From JAWLCA01 sp050485905 (GTDB lineage Bacteria > Pseudomonadota > Alphaproteobacteria > Rhodobacterales > Rhodobacteraceae), in NCBI GenBank assembly GCA_050485905.1, contig JBJHCH010000105.1, forward strand, positions 1 to 13,618: a DNA stretch of 13,618 nucleotides, read 5' to 3'. The notes below the pieces were generated by a model. It saw only the letters and a program-made list of their open reading frames with translations. It was not told the DNA's origin and did not search any database. Every line of letters begins with the position of its first letter. Within the stretch, counting starts at the first letter, position 1. Below are positions 5,936 to 13,172 of this stretch, in pieces. Position numbers and translations under genes: made by a program.

Positions 5936-7110
5936 GTGGCCGCTGCGATGGCTGCGGTGAATTCCTCGATCAGCAGGTCGATCTCCTCGACCCCGACGGA
6001 GACGCGGAAGAAGCCCTCGCTGATGCCGAGCGCGGCGCGGCCGTCGGGCGTCAGGGCGCGGTGGGAGGAGCTGGGCGGGTGCGAGAGCGTGGTGGCGATA
6101 TCGCCCAGCGTGGGGGCAAAGGAGATGTCGGGGGCGGCGCGGGTCAGGGCGTTGGCGGCGGCCCTGCCCCCCGCGACCTCGAAGCTGAGCATGTTGCCGC
6201 CGCGCCGGCCCAGCAGGCCGGTGGCGCGGTTGTGGTCGGGATGGTCGGGGCGGAGCGGATAGATCACCCGACGCACGCCCGGCAGCGTGGCCAGATGGTT
6301 GGCCAGACGGGCGGCGTTCTCCTCGGCCCGGTCGTAGCGCAGGGCAAAGGAATGGAGGCCCCGTTCGGCCAGCCAGCAGTCGAAGGGGCTGGGGGTCAGG
6401 CCGAAGGTCGCCGTGGCGGTGCGGATCGCGGCGCGGTGGCCCTCGTCGCGGGCGGCGGCGTAGCCGAGCGTCACGTCGGAATGGCCTGCCAGCAGCTTCG
6501 TCACCGAATGGATCACCACGTCTGCGCCGTGGTCAAAGGGGCGGTAGCCGCGTGGGGTGGTGAAGGTGTTGTCCACCACCACCAGAACGCCGCGGTCGCG
6601 GGCGAGTGCCAGGATGCCGTCCATATCTGCCACGCGCAGGGTGGGGTTCGACACGACCTCAATAAGGATCATCCGGGTTTCCGGGCGCAGGGCGGCGGCC
6701 ACGGCCGCCACATCGGTCGGGTCGGCCAGAGAGGTGGCGATGCCGAGGCGGGGCAGATCCTCGGCCAGCATGCGCAGAGAGCGGCCGTAAAGCTGGTCGC
6801 CGCCGACCACATGGTCCCCCGCCCTGAGCAGTCCCAGCAGCACGGCCGTCACCGCCGCCATGCCCGACGACAGGATCAGCCCGCCGGTCGCGCCCTCGAG
6901 CGCGTCGATCTTGGCGGCCAGCACGTCGGCGTTCGGGTGCCCCTCTCTCGCATAGGCGTAGCCGGGGCTGCGGCCTTCGTACATCGCGTCCAGCGCGTCG
7001 GGGTCGTCCCAGGAATAGACGACCGAGGGGTGCAGGGGCGTGACTACGGGGCGGCCACGATTTTCGGGCACGGGGGTGCGGCGGACGAGGTTCTTTGGGG
7101 TTTGGGTCAT
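5932..7110 (-). CDS. PLP-dependent transsulfuration-family enzyme (cystathionine beta-lyase/gamma-synthase type)
   Basis: This is a Cys/Met-metabolism PLP enzyme (fold type I), 392 aa, cytosolic and probably tetrameric. Visible features: Y53 to N60 (YAREGHPN, the variant of the usual YSR.GNPT phosphate and active-site segment), SSGMAAV (81-87) for the cofactor phosphate, the ring-stacking Y108 in QLYG, VVVDNTF with D180 pairing the pyridine nitrogen, and HSVTKLLAGHSD with the Schiff-base lysine K205. The C-terminal part contains TLSHPPSSSH and a terminal GVEEIDLLIEEF helix. The family includes cystathionine beta-lyase, cystathionine gamma-synthase, methionine gamma-lyase and sulfhydrylases; the sequence alone does not decide. 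The ATG is preceded by GGAG at a good distance. It is the first gene of a pair with the sugar kinase, an unusual partner, and diverges from the DUF3775 gene. Confidence 0.87.
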   Translation of the reverse strand: MTQTPKNLVRRTPVPENRGRPVVTPLHPSVVYSWDDPDALDAMYEGRSPGYAYAREGHPNADVLAAKIDALEGATGGLILSSGMAAVTAVLLGLLRAGDHVVGGDQLYGRSLRMLAEDLPRLGIATSLADPTDVAAVAAALRPETRMILIEVVSNPTLRVADMDGILALARDRGVLVVVDNTFTTPRGYRPFDHGADVVIHSVTKLLAGHSDVTLGYAAARDEGHRAAIRTATATFGLTPSPFDCWLAERGLHSFALRYDRAEENAARLANHLATLPGVRRVIYPLRPDHPDHNRATGLLGRRGGNMLSFEVAGGRAAANALTRAAPDISFAPTLGDIATTLSHPPSSSHRALTPDGRAALGISEGFFRVSVGVEEIDLLIEEFTAAIAAAT

Positions 7111-7229
7111 CGGCGGCTCCGGATTCTGGCGTCTTCATCCCACGGGTGCGGGGGCGCGGCAAGCGCGCGGGATTTTCTTGCCAAGGGGCCCGTTCGCGGA
7201 CAGACTTTCAGGCGAAGGAGGGGACGGTC
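7111..7229. promoter_or_regulatory. Divergent intergenic region
   Basis: This 119-bp spacer must carry the promoters of both the PLP-enzyme operon (minus) and the small DUF3775-type gene (plus). I find no convincing -35/-10 pair in either direction. On the plus side, an AGGAGG at 7216-7221 is a near-perfect ribosome binding site for the ATG at 7230. On the minus side, GGAG lies about six bases before the ATG at 7110. Confidence 0.45.
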
Positions 7230-7544
7230 ATGGAAATCAGTCCGCAGAAGGTCGTTCATGTGGTCTTCAAGGCCCGCGAGGGGCGCCGGGGGGCGCAGGA
7301 GCTGGGGGAGTTCATCGGCGGGTTGAACGACGACGAAAAGGCCAATCTGGTCGCGCTGGCCTGGGTCGGGCGGGGGGCGTTCGAACCGGAGGATTTCAAT
7401 GAGGCCGTGGCCACCGCCTTTGCCGAGGCGACGACCCCCACCGCCCATTACCTGATGGGGATGCCGCATCTGGCCGAGAATCTGGAGGCCGGGTTGGATG
7501 CGATGGGGGTCGATGTGGGCGAGGCGGAGGAGGACTTTCTGTAG
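7230..7544 (+). CDS. DUF3775-family small protein
   Basis: This small soluble protein of 104 aa matches my recollection of the DUF3775 family: an N-terminal helix (about 5-35), then DDEKANLVALAWVGRGAFEPEDF (about 35-57) and HYLMGMPHLAENLEAGLDAMG near the C-terminus, followed by an acidic tail. The function is unknown in the family, and no catalytic motif, membrane segment or DNA-binding motif is visible. The frame is open upstream to 7095, but ATG 7230 has an AGGAGG eight bases before it and begins the recognisable domain, so it is clearly the start. The strong ribosome binding site suggests good expression. It appears monocistronic and diverges from the PLP-enzyme operon. Confidence 0.8.
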   Translation: MEISPQKVVHVVFKAREGRRGAQELGEFIGGLNDDEKANLVALAWVGRGAFEPEDFNEAVATAFAEATTPTAHYLMGMPHLAENLEAGLDAMGVDVGEAEEDFL

Positions 7545-7555
7545 CCCGGATCTGG

Positions 7556-7628
7556 CCCGTGCACGGGGTGTGCACGCGTGCCCAAAATCTTAAGCCATTG
7601 AAATTCAAACAAAATCCATTTTTTGTTT
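7556..7628. repeat. Cluster of short palindromes in an AT-rich spacer
   Basis: Between the DUF3775 gene and the gamma-carbonic-anhydrase-like gene lie, in order: CCCGTGCACGGG (7556-7567), a second GTGCAC (7570-7575), GCACGCGTGC (7572-7581), CTTAAG (about 7589-7594), TTGAAATTCAA (7598-7608), and an 8-bp arm pair AAACAAAA/TTTTGTTT around six bases (7607-7628). The second half is strongly AT-rich in an otherwise GC-rich genome. I do not recognise the element. The AT-only stem lacks the GC stem of an intrinsic terminator, although the convergent gene ends make termination one possibility. The remainder to 7691 shows nothing further. Confidence 0.5.
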
Positions 7629-7691
7629 ACCGAATCTCAATCTGTCCTGCGTGCCGCGCATGGCTGAGGCCGGTTTTGCCGAGTTTCGGGC

Positions 7692-8219
7692 CTAATCCCC
7701 CTGCCCCTGCACCAGTCCGGCGCGGAAACGGCGCATGTTGGCCTGATAGCCCTGCGCGCTGCGCATAAGTCCGGCGATCTCTGCCTCGGTCAACTGCCGC
7801 ACAACCTCGCCCGGCGCGCCGACGACAAGGCTGCCGTCGGGGATCTCCGCCCCCTCGGTCACGATGGCGCCGGCGGCGATCAGGCAGCGGTTGCCGACCC
7901 GCGCGCCATTCATCACCGTGGCCGACATGCCCACAAGGGTCTGGTCGCCGATGGTGCAGCCGTGGATCATCGCCAGATGGCCGATGGTACAGTTTTCGCC
8001 CACGGTCAGGGGAAAGCCGATATTGGTGTGAAACACCGCGTTTTCCTGCACGTTGGTGCCTGCGCCGATGCTGATGGGCTCATGGTCGCCGCGCAGCGTG
8101 GCCCCGAACCAGACCGAGGCGCCCGCCCCCAGCGTCACCTTGCCGATCACATTGGCATCGGGGGCGATCCATGTGTCGGGGTGAATCGTCGGGGCGATGC
8201 CGTCCAGCGTCCAGATCAC
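7692..8219 (-). CDS. Gamma-carbonic-anhydrase-like hexapeptide-repeat protein
   Basis: This 175-aa left-handed beta-helix protein belongs to the gamma-CA/YrdA/PaaY group. Tandem hexapeptide repeats run through about residues 10-135, followed by a C-terminal helix (about 140-170). The three zinc-binding histidines expected in the family are present as H64 (AVFHT), H81 and H86 (GHLAMIHG), and the R43-D45 pair of RGD is conserved. The protein should be a cytosolic trimer with metal at subunit interfaces. Many bacterial homologues show weak or no carbonic anhydrase activity, so enzymatic function is unproven. The start is GTG (8217-8219), overlapping the gmk stop as GTGA, which indicates translational coupling as the last gene of the yicC-gmk operon. 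Confidence 0.88.
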   Translation of the reverse strand: MIWTLDGIAPTIHPDTWIAPDANVIGKVTLGAGASVWFGATLRGDHEPISIGAGTNVQENAVFHTNIGFPLTVGENCTIGHLAMIHGCTIGDQTLVGMSATVMNGARVGNRCLIAAGAIVTEGAEIPDGSLVVGAPGEVVRQLTEAEIAGLMRSAQGYQANMRRFRAGLVQGQGD

Positions 8220-8854
8220 GTGCGTTCCTCGAACTCCCGGTTCAGGTTGCGGACGAAATCGGACAGACCCGGCAGGCGGTCTCGTCGCATCCGTTCGGCG
8301 GTCAGGATCGTGACCAGCGCCTGCGCGGTGCGGTCCAGATCGTCGTTGACCAGAACATAGTCGTATTCGGCCCAGTGGCTGATCTCGTCGCGGCTTTTGG
8401 CCATTCGGTCGGCGATGACGGTTTCGCTGTCCTGGCCCCTGCCCCGCAGCCGTTGTTCCAGTTCGGCCATCGACGGCGGCAGGACGAAGATGGAGACGAC
8501 ATCGCCGTGCAGGCTGGAGTTGCGGATCTGCTGGCCGCCCTGCCAGTCGATGTCAAAGAGCGTGTCGCAGCCCTGGGCCATCGCCGCCTCGACCGGGGCC
8601 TTGGGCGAGCCGTAGAGGTTGCCGAACACCTCGGCATGTTCCAGCATCTCGCCCGCCGCGATCATCGCCTCGAATTCGGGGCGGGCGCGGAAATGGTATT
8701 CGCGGCCATCCACCTCTCCCGGCCGTGGCGGGCGGGTGGTGGCAGAGACGGAAAAGCGGATCGTCGGATCCCAGGTCATCAGCCGCCGCGCGAGGGTGGA
8801 TTTCCCCGCCCCCGAGGGCGACGACAGGATGATGAGAAGTCCACGCCGCTGCAA
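8216..8854 (-). CDS. gmk: Guanylate kinase
   Basis: This enzyme phosphorylates GMP to GDP with ATP, an essential cytosolic step in guanine nucleotide synthesis and ppGpp precursor supply. The P-loop SSPSGAGKST (K18 in this numbering) sits at the N-terminus, followed by the GMP-binding FSVSATTRPPRPGEVDG and YHF segment and FDIDWQGGQQI. At 212 aa it has normal length. The frame extends to a GTG at 8884, but I choose TTG 8852-8854: it starts two residues before the conserved RRGLLIILSS, and GGAG lies seven bases upstream inside the final codons of yicC. With this start the genes overlap only by position of the ribosome binding site, not by coding sequence (stop TAA 8859-8861). Order yicC-gmk is conserved in many proteobacteria. 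Confidence 0.93.
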   Translation of the reverse strand: MQRRGLLIILSSPSGAGKSTLARRLMTWDPTIRFSVSATTRPPRPGEVDGREYHFRARPEFEAMIAAGEMLEHAEVFGNLYGSPKAPVEAAMAQGCDTLFDIDWQGGQQIRNSSLHGDVVSIFVLPPSMAELEQRLRGRGQDSETVIADRMAKSRDEISHWAEYDYVLVNDDLDRTAQALVTILTAERMRRDRLPGLSDFVRNLNREFEERT

Positions 8855-8858
8855 TCGC

Positions 8859-9797
8859 TTACTCCACGTTCTGGATCTGCTCACGCAACTGGTCGATGAC
8901 GTGCTTCAGGTCAAGGCCGACCTGCGTCAGCTCCACCGCCTGCGCCTTGGAACAGAGTGTGTTGGCCTCTCGGTTGAACTCCTGCATCAGGAAATCGAAC
9001 TTGCGCCCCACCGAGCCGGGGGCGGCCAGCAGGGCGCGGGCGGCGGCGACGTGGGCCTCCAGCCGGTCCAGTTCCTCTGTCACGTCGGATTTCACCGCGA
9101 TGATCGCCAGTTCCTGCGCCAACCGCCCCTCGTCCATGCCATCGGCGGCGGCCATGACGCGGGTCAGGTTCTCGCGCAGCAGGTCCGCCGCGCGGTCACG
9201 CCGGGCCTCGGCCAATGCGCGGGCCTGATCGGTCAGCACGGCGATGCGGTCGATCTGGCCCGCGATCAGGCGGGTCAGCGCCGCGCCCTCGTCCGCGCGG
9301 GCGGTGTTGAAGGCGTCGATCAGGGGCGGCAGGTCGGCCAGCAGCGCATCGCGCAGGGCGGTGGTGTCGTCATCCGCCGCGTCAGACTCCGCCACGCCGC
9401 GCAGCATCAGCAGGTCGGCAGCAGCCGTCTGGGCCAGCGTCACGCCCGCCTCTCGCGCCGCCGCCTCGATCTCGGCCAGGGCGCGCAGCGCATCGGACAG
9501 GGCCGCGGGGTTCACGCGCAGGCTGGTGGCGCCGTTCTCCTTGGTGATCCGCAGCGACAGGCTGACCGATCCGCGTCCGATGCGGCGCGACAGGTCGGCC
9601 CGCACCGCCGCTTCCAGCCCCTCGACCCAGTCGGGCAGGCGCAGGCGCAGGTCCAGCCCCTTGCCGTTCACCGACCGCAGATCCCAGACCCAGGTGACGC
9701 CGCCCCCGGCCAGTTCGCCCCGCTGCGTGGCATAGCCGGTCATCGACATGCGCGCCGCGGCGGCATCCGCGCCGTGGGTCGTTCGGGCATTTACCAT
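8859..9797 (-). CDS. yicC: YicC-family endoribonuclease
   Basis: YicC proteins are endoribonucleases linked to stationary-phase survival and small-RNA turnover in enterobacteria. The canonical N-terminus appears as MSMTGYATQRGE, followed by DLRSVNGKGLDLRLRLP. The C-terminal DUF1732 part has KSDVTEELDRLEAH and the signature FDFLMQEFNREANTLCSKA. Canonical proteins begin at or just before MSMTGYA. Three starts are possible: ATG 9815, ATG 9797 and the ATG of MSMTGYA at about 9749. I prefer 9797 because AGGAA lies about ten bases upstream; the others have no good ribosome binding site. It heads an operon with gmk and the gamma-CA-like gene, and diverges from the PAS_5 gene. Confidence 0.92.
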   Translation of the reverse strand: MVNARTTHGADAAAARMSMTGYATQRGELAGGGVTWVWDLRSVNGKGLDLRLRLPDWVEGLEAAVRADLSRRIGRGSVSLSLRITKENGATSLRVNPAALSDALRALAEIEAAAREAGVTLAQTAAADLLMLRGVAESDAADDDTTALRDALLADLPPLIDAFNTARADEGAALTRLIAGQIDRIAVLTDQARALAEARRDRAADLLRENLTRVMAAADGMDEGRLAQELAIIAVKSDVTEELDRLEAHVAAARALLAAPGSVGRKFDFLMQEFNREANTLCSKAQAVELTQVGLDLKHVIDQLREQIQNVE

Positions 9798-9815
9798 TTG
9801 TTCACTTTCCTGCAT

Positions 9816-9941
9816 CCCCCGGCCCCGAATCCCTTTATGTTAAATTTTGGGCAAGATGTCGGGGTTTGCGGTTCCTAGCAAAGCCCCGGCGCCGCGACAA
9901 CGTGAATGCCCGTGTGACAAGTCAGGGAGTTCGTCAGAGCC
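9816..9941. promoter_or_regulatory. Divergent intergenic region with an imperfect inverted repeat
   Basis: This spacer separates yicC (minus) from the PAS_5 gene (plus). It contains an AT-rich patch around 9836-9850 and an inverted repeat with arms at 9860-9869 and 9878-9888 (CGGGGTTTGC versus GCAAAGCCCCG, one base bulged) around an 8-base centre. There is no T tract after it, so it is more likely a protein-binding site or chance than a terminator. I see no clear -35/-10 pair. Confidence 0.35.
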
Positions 9942-10625
9942 ATGGAAAAGGGCCGACATGTGAATCACGGTGGCCAGGGGACGCGGGTCGTGTCGCTTTA
10001 CGGCGAGACGCTGGCCGGCGGCAGCCCCGGCGGCGGCTGGGTCGCCCCGCAGGCGGTGGAGCAGGTGCGCGGTTACTGGCAGGCGCTTCACGGGGCCAAC
10101 GGACAGGTTCCCTATCGCAGCGATATCGATCCGCGCGGGATAGAAAGCGCGCTGGAATTTGCCTTTGTGCTGGAACGGATCGCCCCCGGGGTGGGGCGGA
10201 TCCGGCTGGCGGGGATGCATCTGGCCGATCTGATGGGATCCGAGGTGGGGGGGATGCCCCTGTCGGTCTTCATGATGCCAGAGGCGCGGGGCGCGCTGGC
10301 CCGCCAGATCGACGCCTGCTGCGACGGCCCGGCGATTGCCGACCTGCGGCTGGTGTCGCATGGCGAGATGCTGCGGCCGCGGCTGGATGCGCGGATGATG
10401 CTGCTGCCGCTGCGCAGCCAGGATGGAACGGTGAACCGGATCCTTGGCGTGCTGGTGGCGCAGGGCGAGATCGGGCGCAAGCCGCGCCGGTTCATCGTCA
10501 CCGCGACCAGCCTGCAGCCGCTGGGCGACGAGGATGTGACACCAAGGGCGATGCCCGCCTTTCGCGGCGACGGGCCGCTGCGCCCCTGCTTGCGGTTGAT
10601 CGAGTCGGAAACGGGCGGCGACTGA
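9942..10625 (+). CDS. PAS_5 (DUF1457) domain protein
   Basis: This single-domain PAS-like protein of about 227 aa belongs to a family common in Rhodobacterales and related alphaproteobacteria. The recognisable run is YWQALHG...VPYRSDIDPRGIESALEFAFVLERIAPGVGRIRLAGMHLADLMGSEVGGMPLSVFM (about residues 45-111), with a beta-rich continuation to about 185 (MLLPLRSQDGTVNRILGVLVAQG). The N-terminal NHGGQGTRVVSLYG is also typical. No output domain is attached, so it may act as a small ligand or protein-interaction module; the function is unknown. ATG 9942 has an AGGGAG twelve bases upstream. GTG 9960, after AAAAGGG, would give the shorter family-like start MNHGGQG and is equally plausible. It converges with the DAHP synthase gene, 19 bp apart. 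Confidence 0.85.
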   Translation: MEKGRHVNHGGQGTRVVSLYGETLAGGSPGGGWVAPQAVEQVRGYWQALHGANGQVPYRSDIDPRGIESALEFAFVLERIAPGVGRIRLAGMHLADLMGSEVGGMPLSVFMMPEARGALARQIDACCDGPAIADLRLVSHGEMLRPRLDARMMLLPLRSQDGTVNRILGVLVAQGEIGRKPRRFIVTATSLQPLGDEDVTPRAMPAFRGDGPLRPCLRLIESETGGD

Positions 10626-10644
10626 CGCCGCCCGCATCATGCGC

Positions 10645-12015
10645 TCAGACCGCGGCGCGCGAGCCGTTGGCGCTGCGCCGGCGCGACAGTTCCTCGGCCA
10701 CCAGAAACGCCAGTTCCAGCGACTGGCTGGCGTTCAGGCGCGGATCGCAGGCGGTGTGGTAGCGATCCGACAGATCCTCGTCCGTCACCGCGCGCAGGCC
10801 GCCGGTGCATTCGGTCACGTCCTGGCCCGTCATCTCGAAATGCACGCCGCCGGGGATCGTGCCCTCGGCCTCGTGGATGGCGAAGAACTCATGCACCTCT
10901 CGCAGCACGCTGTCGAAGGGGCGGGTCTTGTAGCCGGTGGCCGACTTGATCGTGTTGCCGTGCATCGGGTCGCAGGTCCAGACCACGTTGGCGCCATGCG
11001 CCTGCACGGTGCGGATCAGGCGCGGCAGGTTGTCGCCGACCTTGCCCGCGCCGAAGCGGGCGATGAGCGTCAGCCGGCCAGCCTCGTTCGTCGGGTTCAG
11101 CTTGTCGATCAGGCGCTTCAGGTCATCCTCGGTCAGCGAGGGGCCGCATTTCAGGCCGATCGGGTTCTGCACGCCGCGGGCGAACTCGACATGGGCGCCG
11201 TCGGGCTGCCGGGTGCGGTCGCCGATCCAGATCATGTGGCCCGACCCCGCCACCGGCAGGCCGGTAGTCGTGTCGATGCGGCAGAGCGCCTCTTCATACT
11301 CCAGGAGCAGCGCCTCGTGGCTGGTGTAGAAGTCGACCGTGGCCAGTTCGTGGCTGGTTTCCGAGTTCACGCCGGCGGCGGTCATGAAATCCAGCGCGTC
11401 GGAGATGCGGTTGGCGAGATCGCGGTAGCGTTCTGCCTTGTCGCCCTCGGCGAAGCCCAGCGTCCAGGCGTGGACACGGTGGACATCGGCGAAACCGCCG
11501 GTGGAGAAGGCGCGCAGCAGGTTCAGGCTGGCCGCGGCCTGGGTATAGGCCTGCAGCATGCGCGCGGGATCGGGGATGCGCGCCTCGGCCGTGAAGTCGA
11601 AGCCGTTGATGATGTCGCCGCGGTAGCTGGGCAGTTCAACGCCGCCCATCGTCTCGGTCGGGGCGGAACGCGGCTTGGCGAACTGGCCCGCCATGCGGCC
11701 GACCTTTACCACCGGCACCTTGGCGCCGTAGGTCAGCACGACGGCCATCTGCAGCAGCACCTTGAACGTGTCGCGGATGTTGTCGGCCGAGAATTCGGCG
11801 AAGCTCTCGGCGCAGTCGCCGCCCTGCAGCAGGAACGCCTTGCCCGCGGCCGCCTGACCCAGCGCGCGCTTCAGCTTGCGCACCTCTCCTGCAAAGACGA
11901 GCGGGGGATACTTGGCCAACTGCGCCTCGGCCGCCGCCAGCGCGGCGGGGTCGGTATAGTCGGGCATCTGCACCCGAGGGCGGTTGCGCCAGTTGCTCTT
12001 GGCCCAGTTGGTCAT
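10645..12015 (-). CDS. aroG: Class II 3-deoxy-7-phosphoheptulonate (DAHP) synthase
   Basis: This enzyme condenses phosphoenolpyruvate and erythrose 4-phosphate to DAHP, the committed first step of the shikimate pathway to aromatic amino acids. It is a complete 456-aa plant/Mycobacterium-type (class II) enzyme, unrelated in sequence detail to E. coli AroF/G/H. The four metal ligands expected in the family are present: C68 (GGDCAESF), H352 (DPMHGNT), E394 (HFEMTGQDVTECTGG) and D424 (ACDPRLNASQSLELAF). Phosphate-binding residues include R107 (KVGRMAGQFAKPRS) and R320 region (LIARFGAGKV). The ATG is preceded by AAGGA and GGAG close upstream. It looks monocistronic, with its own promoter. No regulatory ACT or chorismate mutase domain is fused. 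The gene symbol for class II enzymes is used inconsistently. Confidence 0.96.
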   Translation of the reverse strand: MTNWAKSNWRNRPRVQMPDYTDPAALAAAEAQLAKYPPLVFAGEVRKLKRALGQAAAGKAFLLQGGDCAESFAEFSADNIRDTFKVLLQMAVVLTYGAKVPVVKVGRMAGQFAKPRSAPTETMGGVELPSYRGDIINGFDFTAEARIPDPARMLQAYTQAAASLNLLRAFSTGGFADVHRVHAWTLGFAEGDKAERYRDLANRISDALDFMTAAGVNSETSHELATVDFYTSHEALLLEYEEALCRIDTTTGLPVAGSGHMIWIGDRTRQPDGAHVEFARGVQNPIGLKCGPSLTEDDLKRLIDKLNPTNEAGRLTLIARFGAGKVGDNLPRLIRTVQAHGANVVWTCDPMHGNTIKSATGYKTRPFDSVLREVHEFFAIHEAEGTIPGGVHFEMTGQDVTECTGGLRAVTDEDLSDRYHTACDPRLNASQSLELAFLVAEELSRRRSANGSRAAV

Positions 12016-12049
12016 AATCCTTACTCCGCCGGATCCTTACAGTCGCCCC

Positions 12050-12078
12050 CCTATAGACAAGGCGGCAGGGGCTTGCAA
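12050..12078 (-). promoter_or_regulatory. Predicted sigma70-like promoter of the DAHP synthase gene
   Basis: On the minus strand, TTGCAA (12073-12078) and TATAGG (12050-12055) are separated by exactly 17 bp. Transcription would begin near 12043, giving a leader of about 28 nt before the ATG at 12015. This is the clearest promoter match in the window. The leader is too short for a riboswitch or attenuator, and I see none. Confidence 0.6.
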
Positions 12079-12135
12079 ACCGGACGTCGCCGGTGCGATC
12101 GCCCTTGTGGCAGGTCGCGATTTCTGTTTCCCCTG

Positions 12136-12151
12136 TGTCGCAAATACGACA
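12136..12151. promoter_or_regulatory. TGTCG-N6-CGACA palindrome at the GlxA-type gene start
   Basis: A 5-bp inverted repeat, TGTCG (12136-12140) and CGACA (12147-12151), surrounds CAAATA. It lies 11 bp before the GTG start at 12162 and overlaps the AGGA ribosome binding site at 12151-12154. Its spacing suits a dimeric regulator, and autoregulation by the AraC-type product is a reasonable guess. The arms are short, so chance is not excluded. Confidence 0.35.
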
Positions 12152-12161
12152 GGACCGCCCC

Positions 12162-13169
12162 GTGACGCCGGACCCAAGACGCCCCAGCAAAGCGACCGCC
12201 AGCGAACCGGGCGCGCGCCGCTTTGTTTTCCTGCTGCTGGATCAGTTCACCATGCTCAGCTTTGCCGGTGCGATCGAGCCGCTGCGCATCGCCAATCGCA
12301 TCGCGGGCCGGCCCTTCTATAGCTGGAAGCTGGCCGGTGAGGGCGGGGTGGAGGCGGTCTGTTCCAACGGATCGGCCTTCAAGCTGGACATGGGGCTGGA
12401 CGAGATCGACCGCGACGATGTGGTGCTGGTCTGCGGCGGGATGGATGTGCAGTCGGCGACGACGAAGCCCGTGCTGAACTGGCTGCGGCGAGAGGCGCGG
12501 CGCGGTGTCATCATCGGTGGGCTGTGCACGGCAGGCTACACGCTGGCCCGGGCCGGGCTGCTGGACGGCAAGCGCGCCACGATCCACTGGGAGAACCACG
12601 ACAGCTTTCTGGAGGAGTTCGAGGATATCAAGCTGACGAAGTCGGTCTTTGTGGTCGATGGCAATCGCTGGACCACGGCGGGCGGCACATCCTCCATCGA
12701 CCTGATGCTGAAGATCATCGCCGACGACCATGGCGAGGATTTGGCGAACGAGGTGGCGGACCAGCTGATCTATTCGTCGATCCGCACCGATCAGGACACG
12801 CAGCGCCTGTCGATCCCCACCCGGATCGGCGTGCGGCATCCAAAGCTGGCGCAGGTCATCCAGATCATGGAAAGCCATATCGAGGATCCGATCAGCCCGG
12901 CCGATCTGGCCCATGACGTGGGCATGTCCACCCGGCAGCTTGAACGGCTGTTCCGGCGCTATCTGAACCGCAGCCCGAAACGCTATTACATGGAGCTCAG
13001 GCTGCAGAAGGCGCGCAACCTGCTGATGCAGACCGACATGAGCGTGATCAACGTGGCGCTGGCCTGCGGCTTTGCCAGCCCGTCGCATTTTTCGAAATGC
13101 TACCGGGCGCAGTATCGTACCACCCCCTACCGCGAACGCGGCAGCCACGGCGCGCGGCTGTCGATCTGA
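12162..13169 (+). CDS. GlxA-family AraC-type transcriptional regulator (GbdR-like)
   Basis: This is a 335-aa DNA-binding regulator. Residues about 20-200 form a DJ-1/PfpI-like (class I glutamine amidotransferase-like) sensor domain with FLLLDQFTMLSFAGAIEPLRIAN, VCGGMDV and the nucleophile-elbow cysteine C122 in GGLCTAGYTLA. Residues about 227-326 form the double helix-turn-helix AraC domain, with SPADLAHDVGMSTRQLERLFRRYLNRSPKRYYMELRL and the second HTH DMSVINVALACGFASPSHFSKCYR. The sequence resembles GbdR and relatives that sense glycine betaine, carnitine or similar quaternary amines; the ligand here is unknown and no such catabolic genes are in view. The frame is open from GTG 12093, but GTG 12162 has AGGA seven bases upstream and is preferred. 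It diverges from the DAHP synthase gene and probably forms an operon with the next gene. Confidence 0.92.
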   Translation: MTPDPRRPSKATASEPGARRFVFLLLDQFTMLSFAGAIEPLRIANRIAGRPFYSWKLAGEGGVEAVCSNGSAFKLDMGLDEIDRDDVVLVCGGMDVQSATTKPVLNWLRREARRGVIIGGLCTAGYTLARAGLLDGKRATIHWENHDSFLEEFEDIKLTKSVFVVDGNRWTTAGGTSSIDLMLKIIADDHGEDLANEVADQLIYSSIRTDQDTQRLSIPTRIGVRHPKLAQVIQIMESHIEDPISPADLAHDVGMSTRQLERLFRRYLNRSPKRYYMELRLQKARNLLMQTDMSVINVALACGFASPSHFSKCYRAQYRTTPYRERGSHGARLSI

Positions 13170-13172
13170 CGG

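Noticed and set aside
5839..7326. Long open frame on the plus strand, opposite the PLP-enzyme gene
   Set aside because: The translation is Gly/Ala/Arg/His-rich with no recognisable domain. The opposite strand encodes a complete PLP enzyme with all catalytic residues, so this is a high-GC antisense frame.
8619..9878. 419-codon open frame on the plus strand, opposite yicC
   Set aside because: It is antisense to a YicC protein with conserved signature. The composition is low-complexity Gln/Arg/Gly, as expected from a shadow frame.
10626..10644. Terminator between the convergent PAS_5 and DAHP synthase genes
   Set aside because: The 19-bp gap holds only CGCAT-C-ATGCG, with a one-base centre and no T tract.
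10639..12165. 508-codon open frame on the plus strand, opposite the DAHP synthase gene
   Set aside because: It lies antisense to a complete class II DAHP synthase with all four metal ligands. Its own translation shows no family signature.
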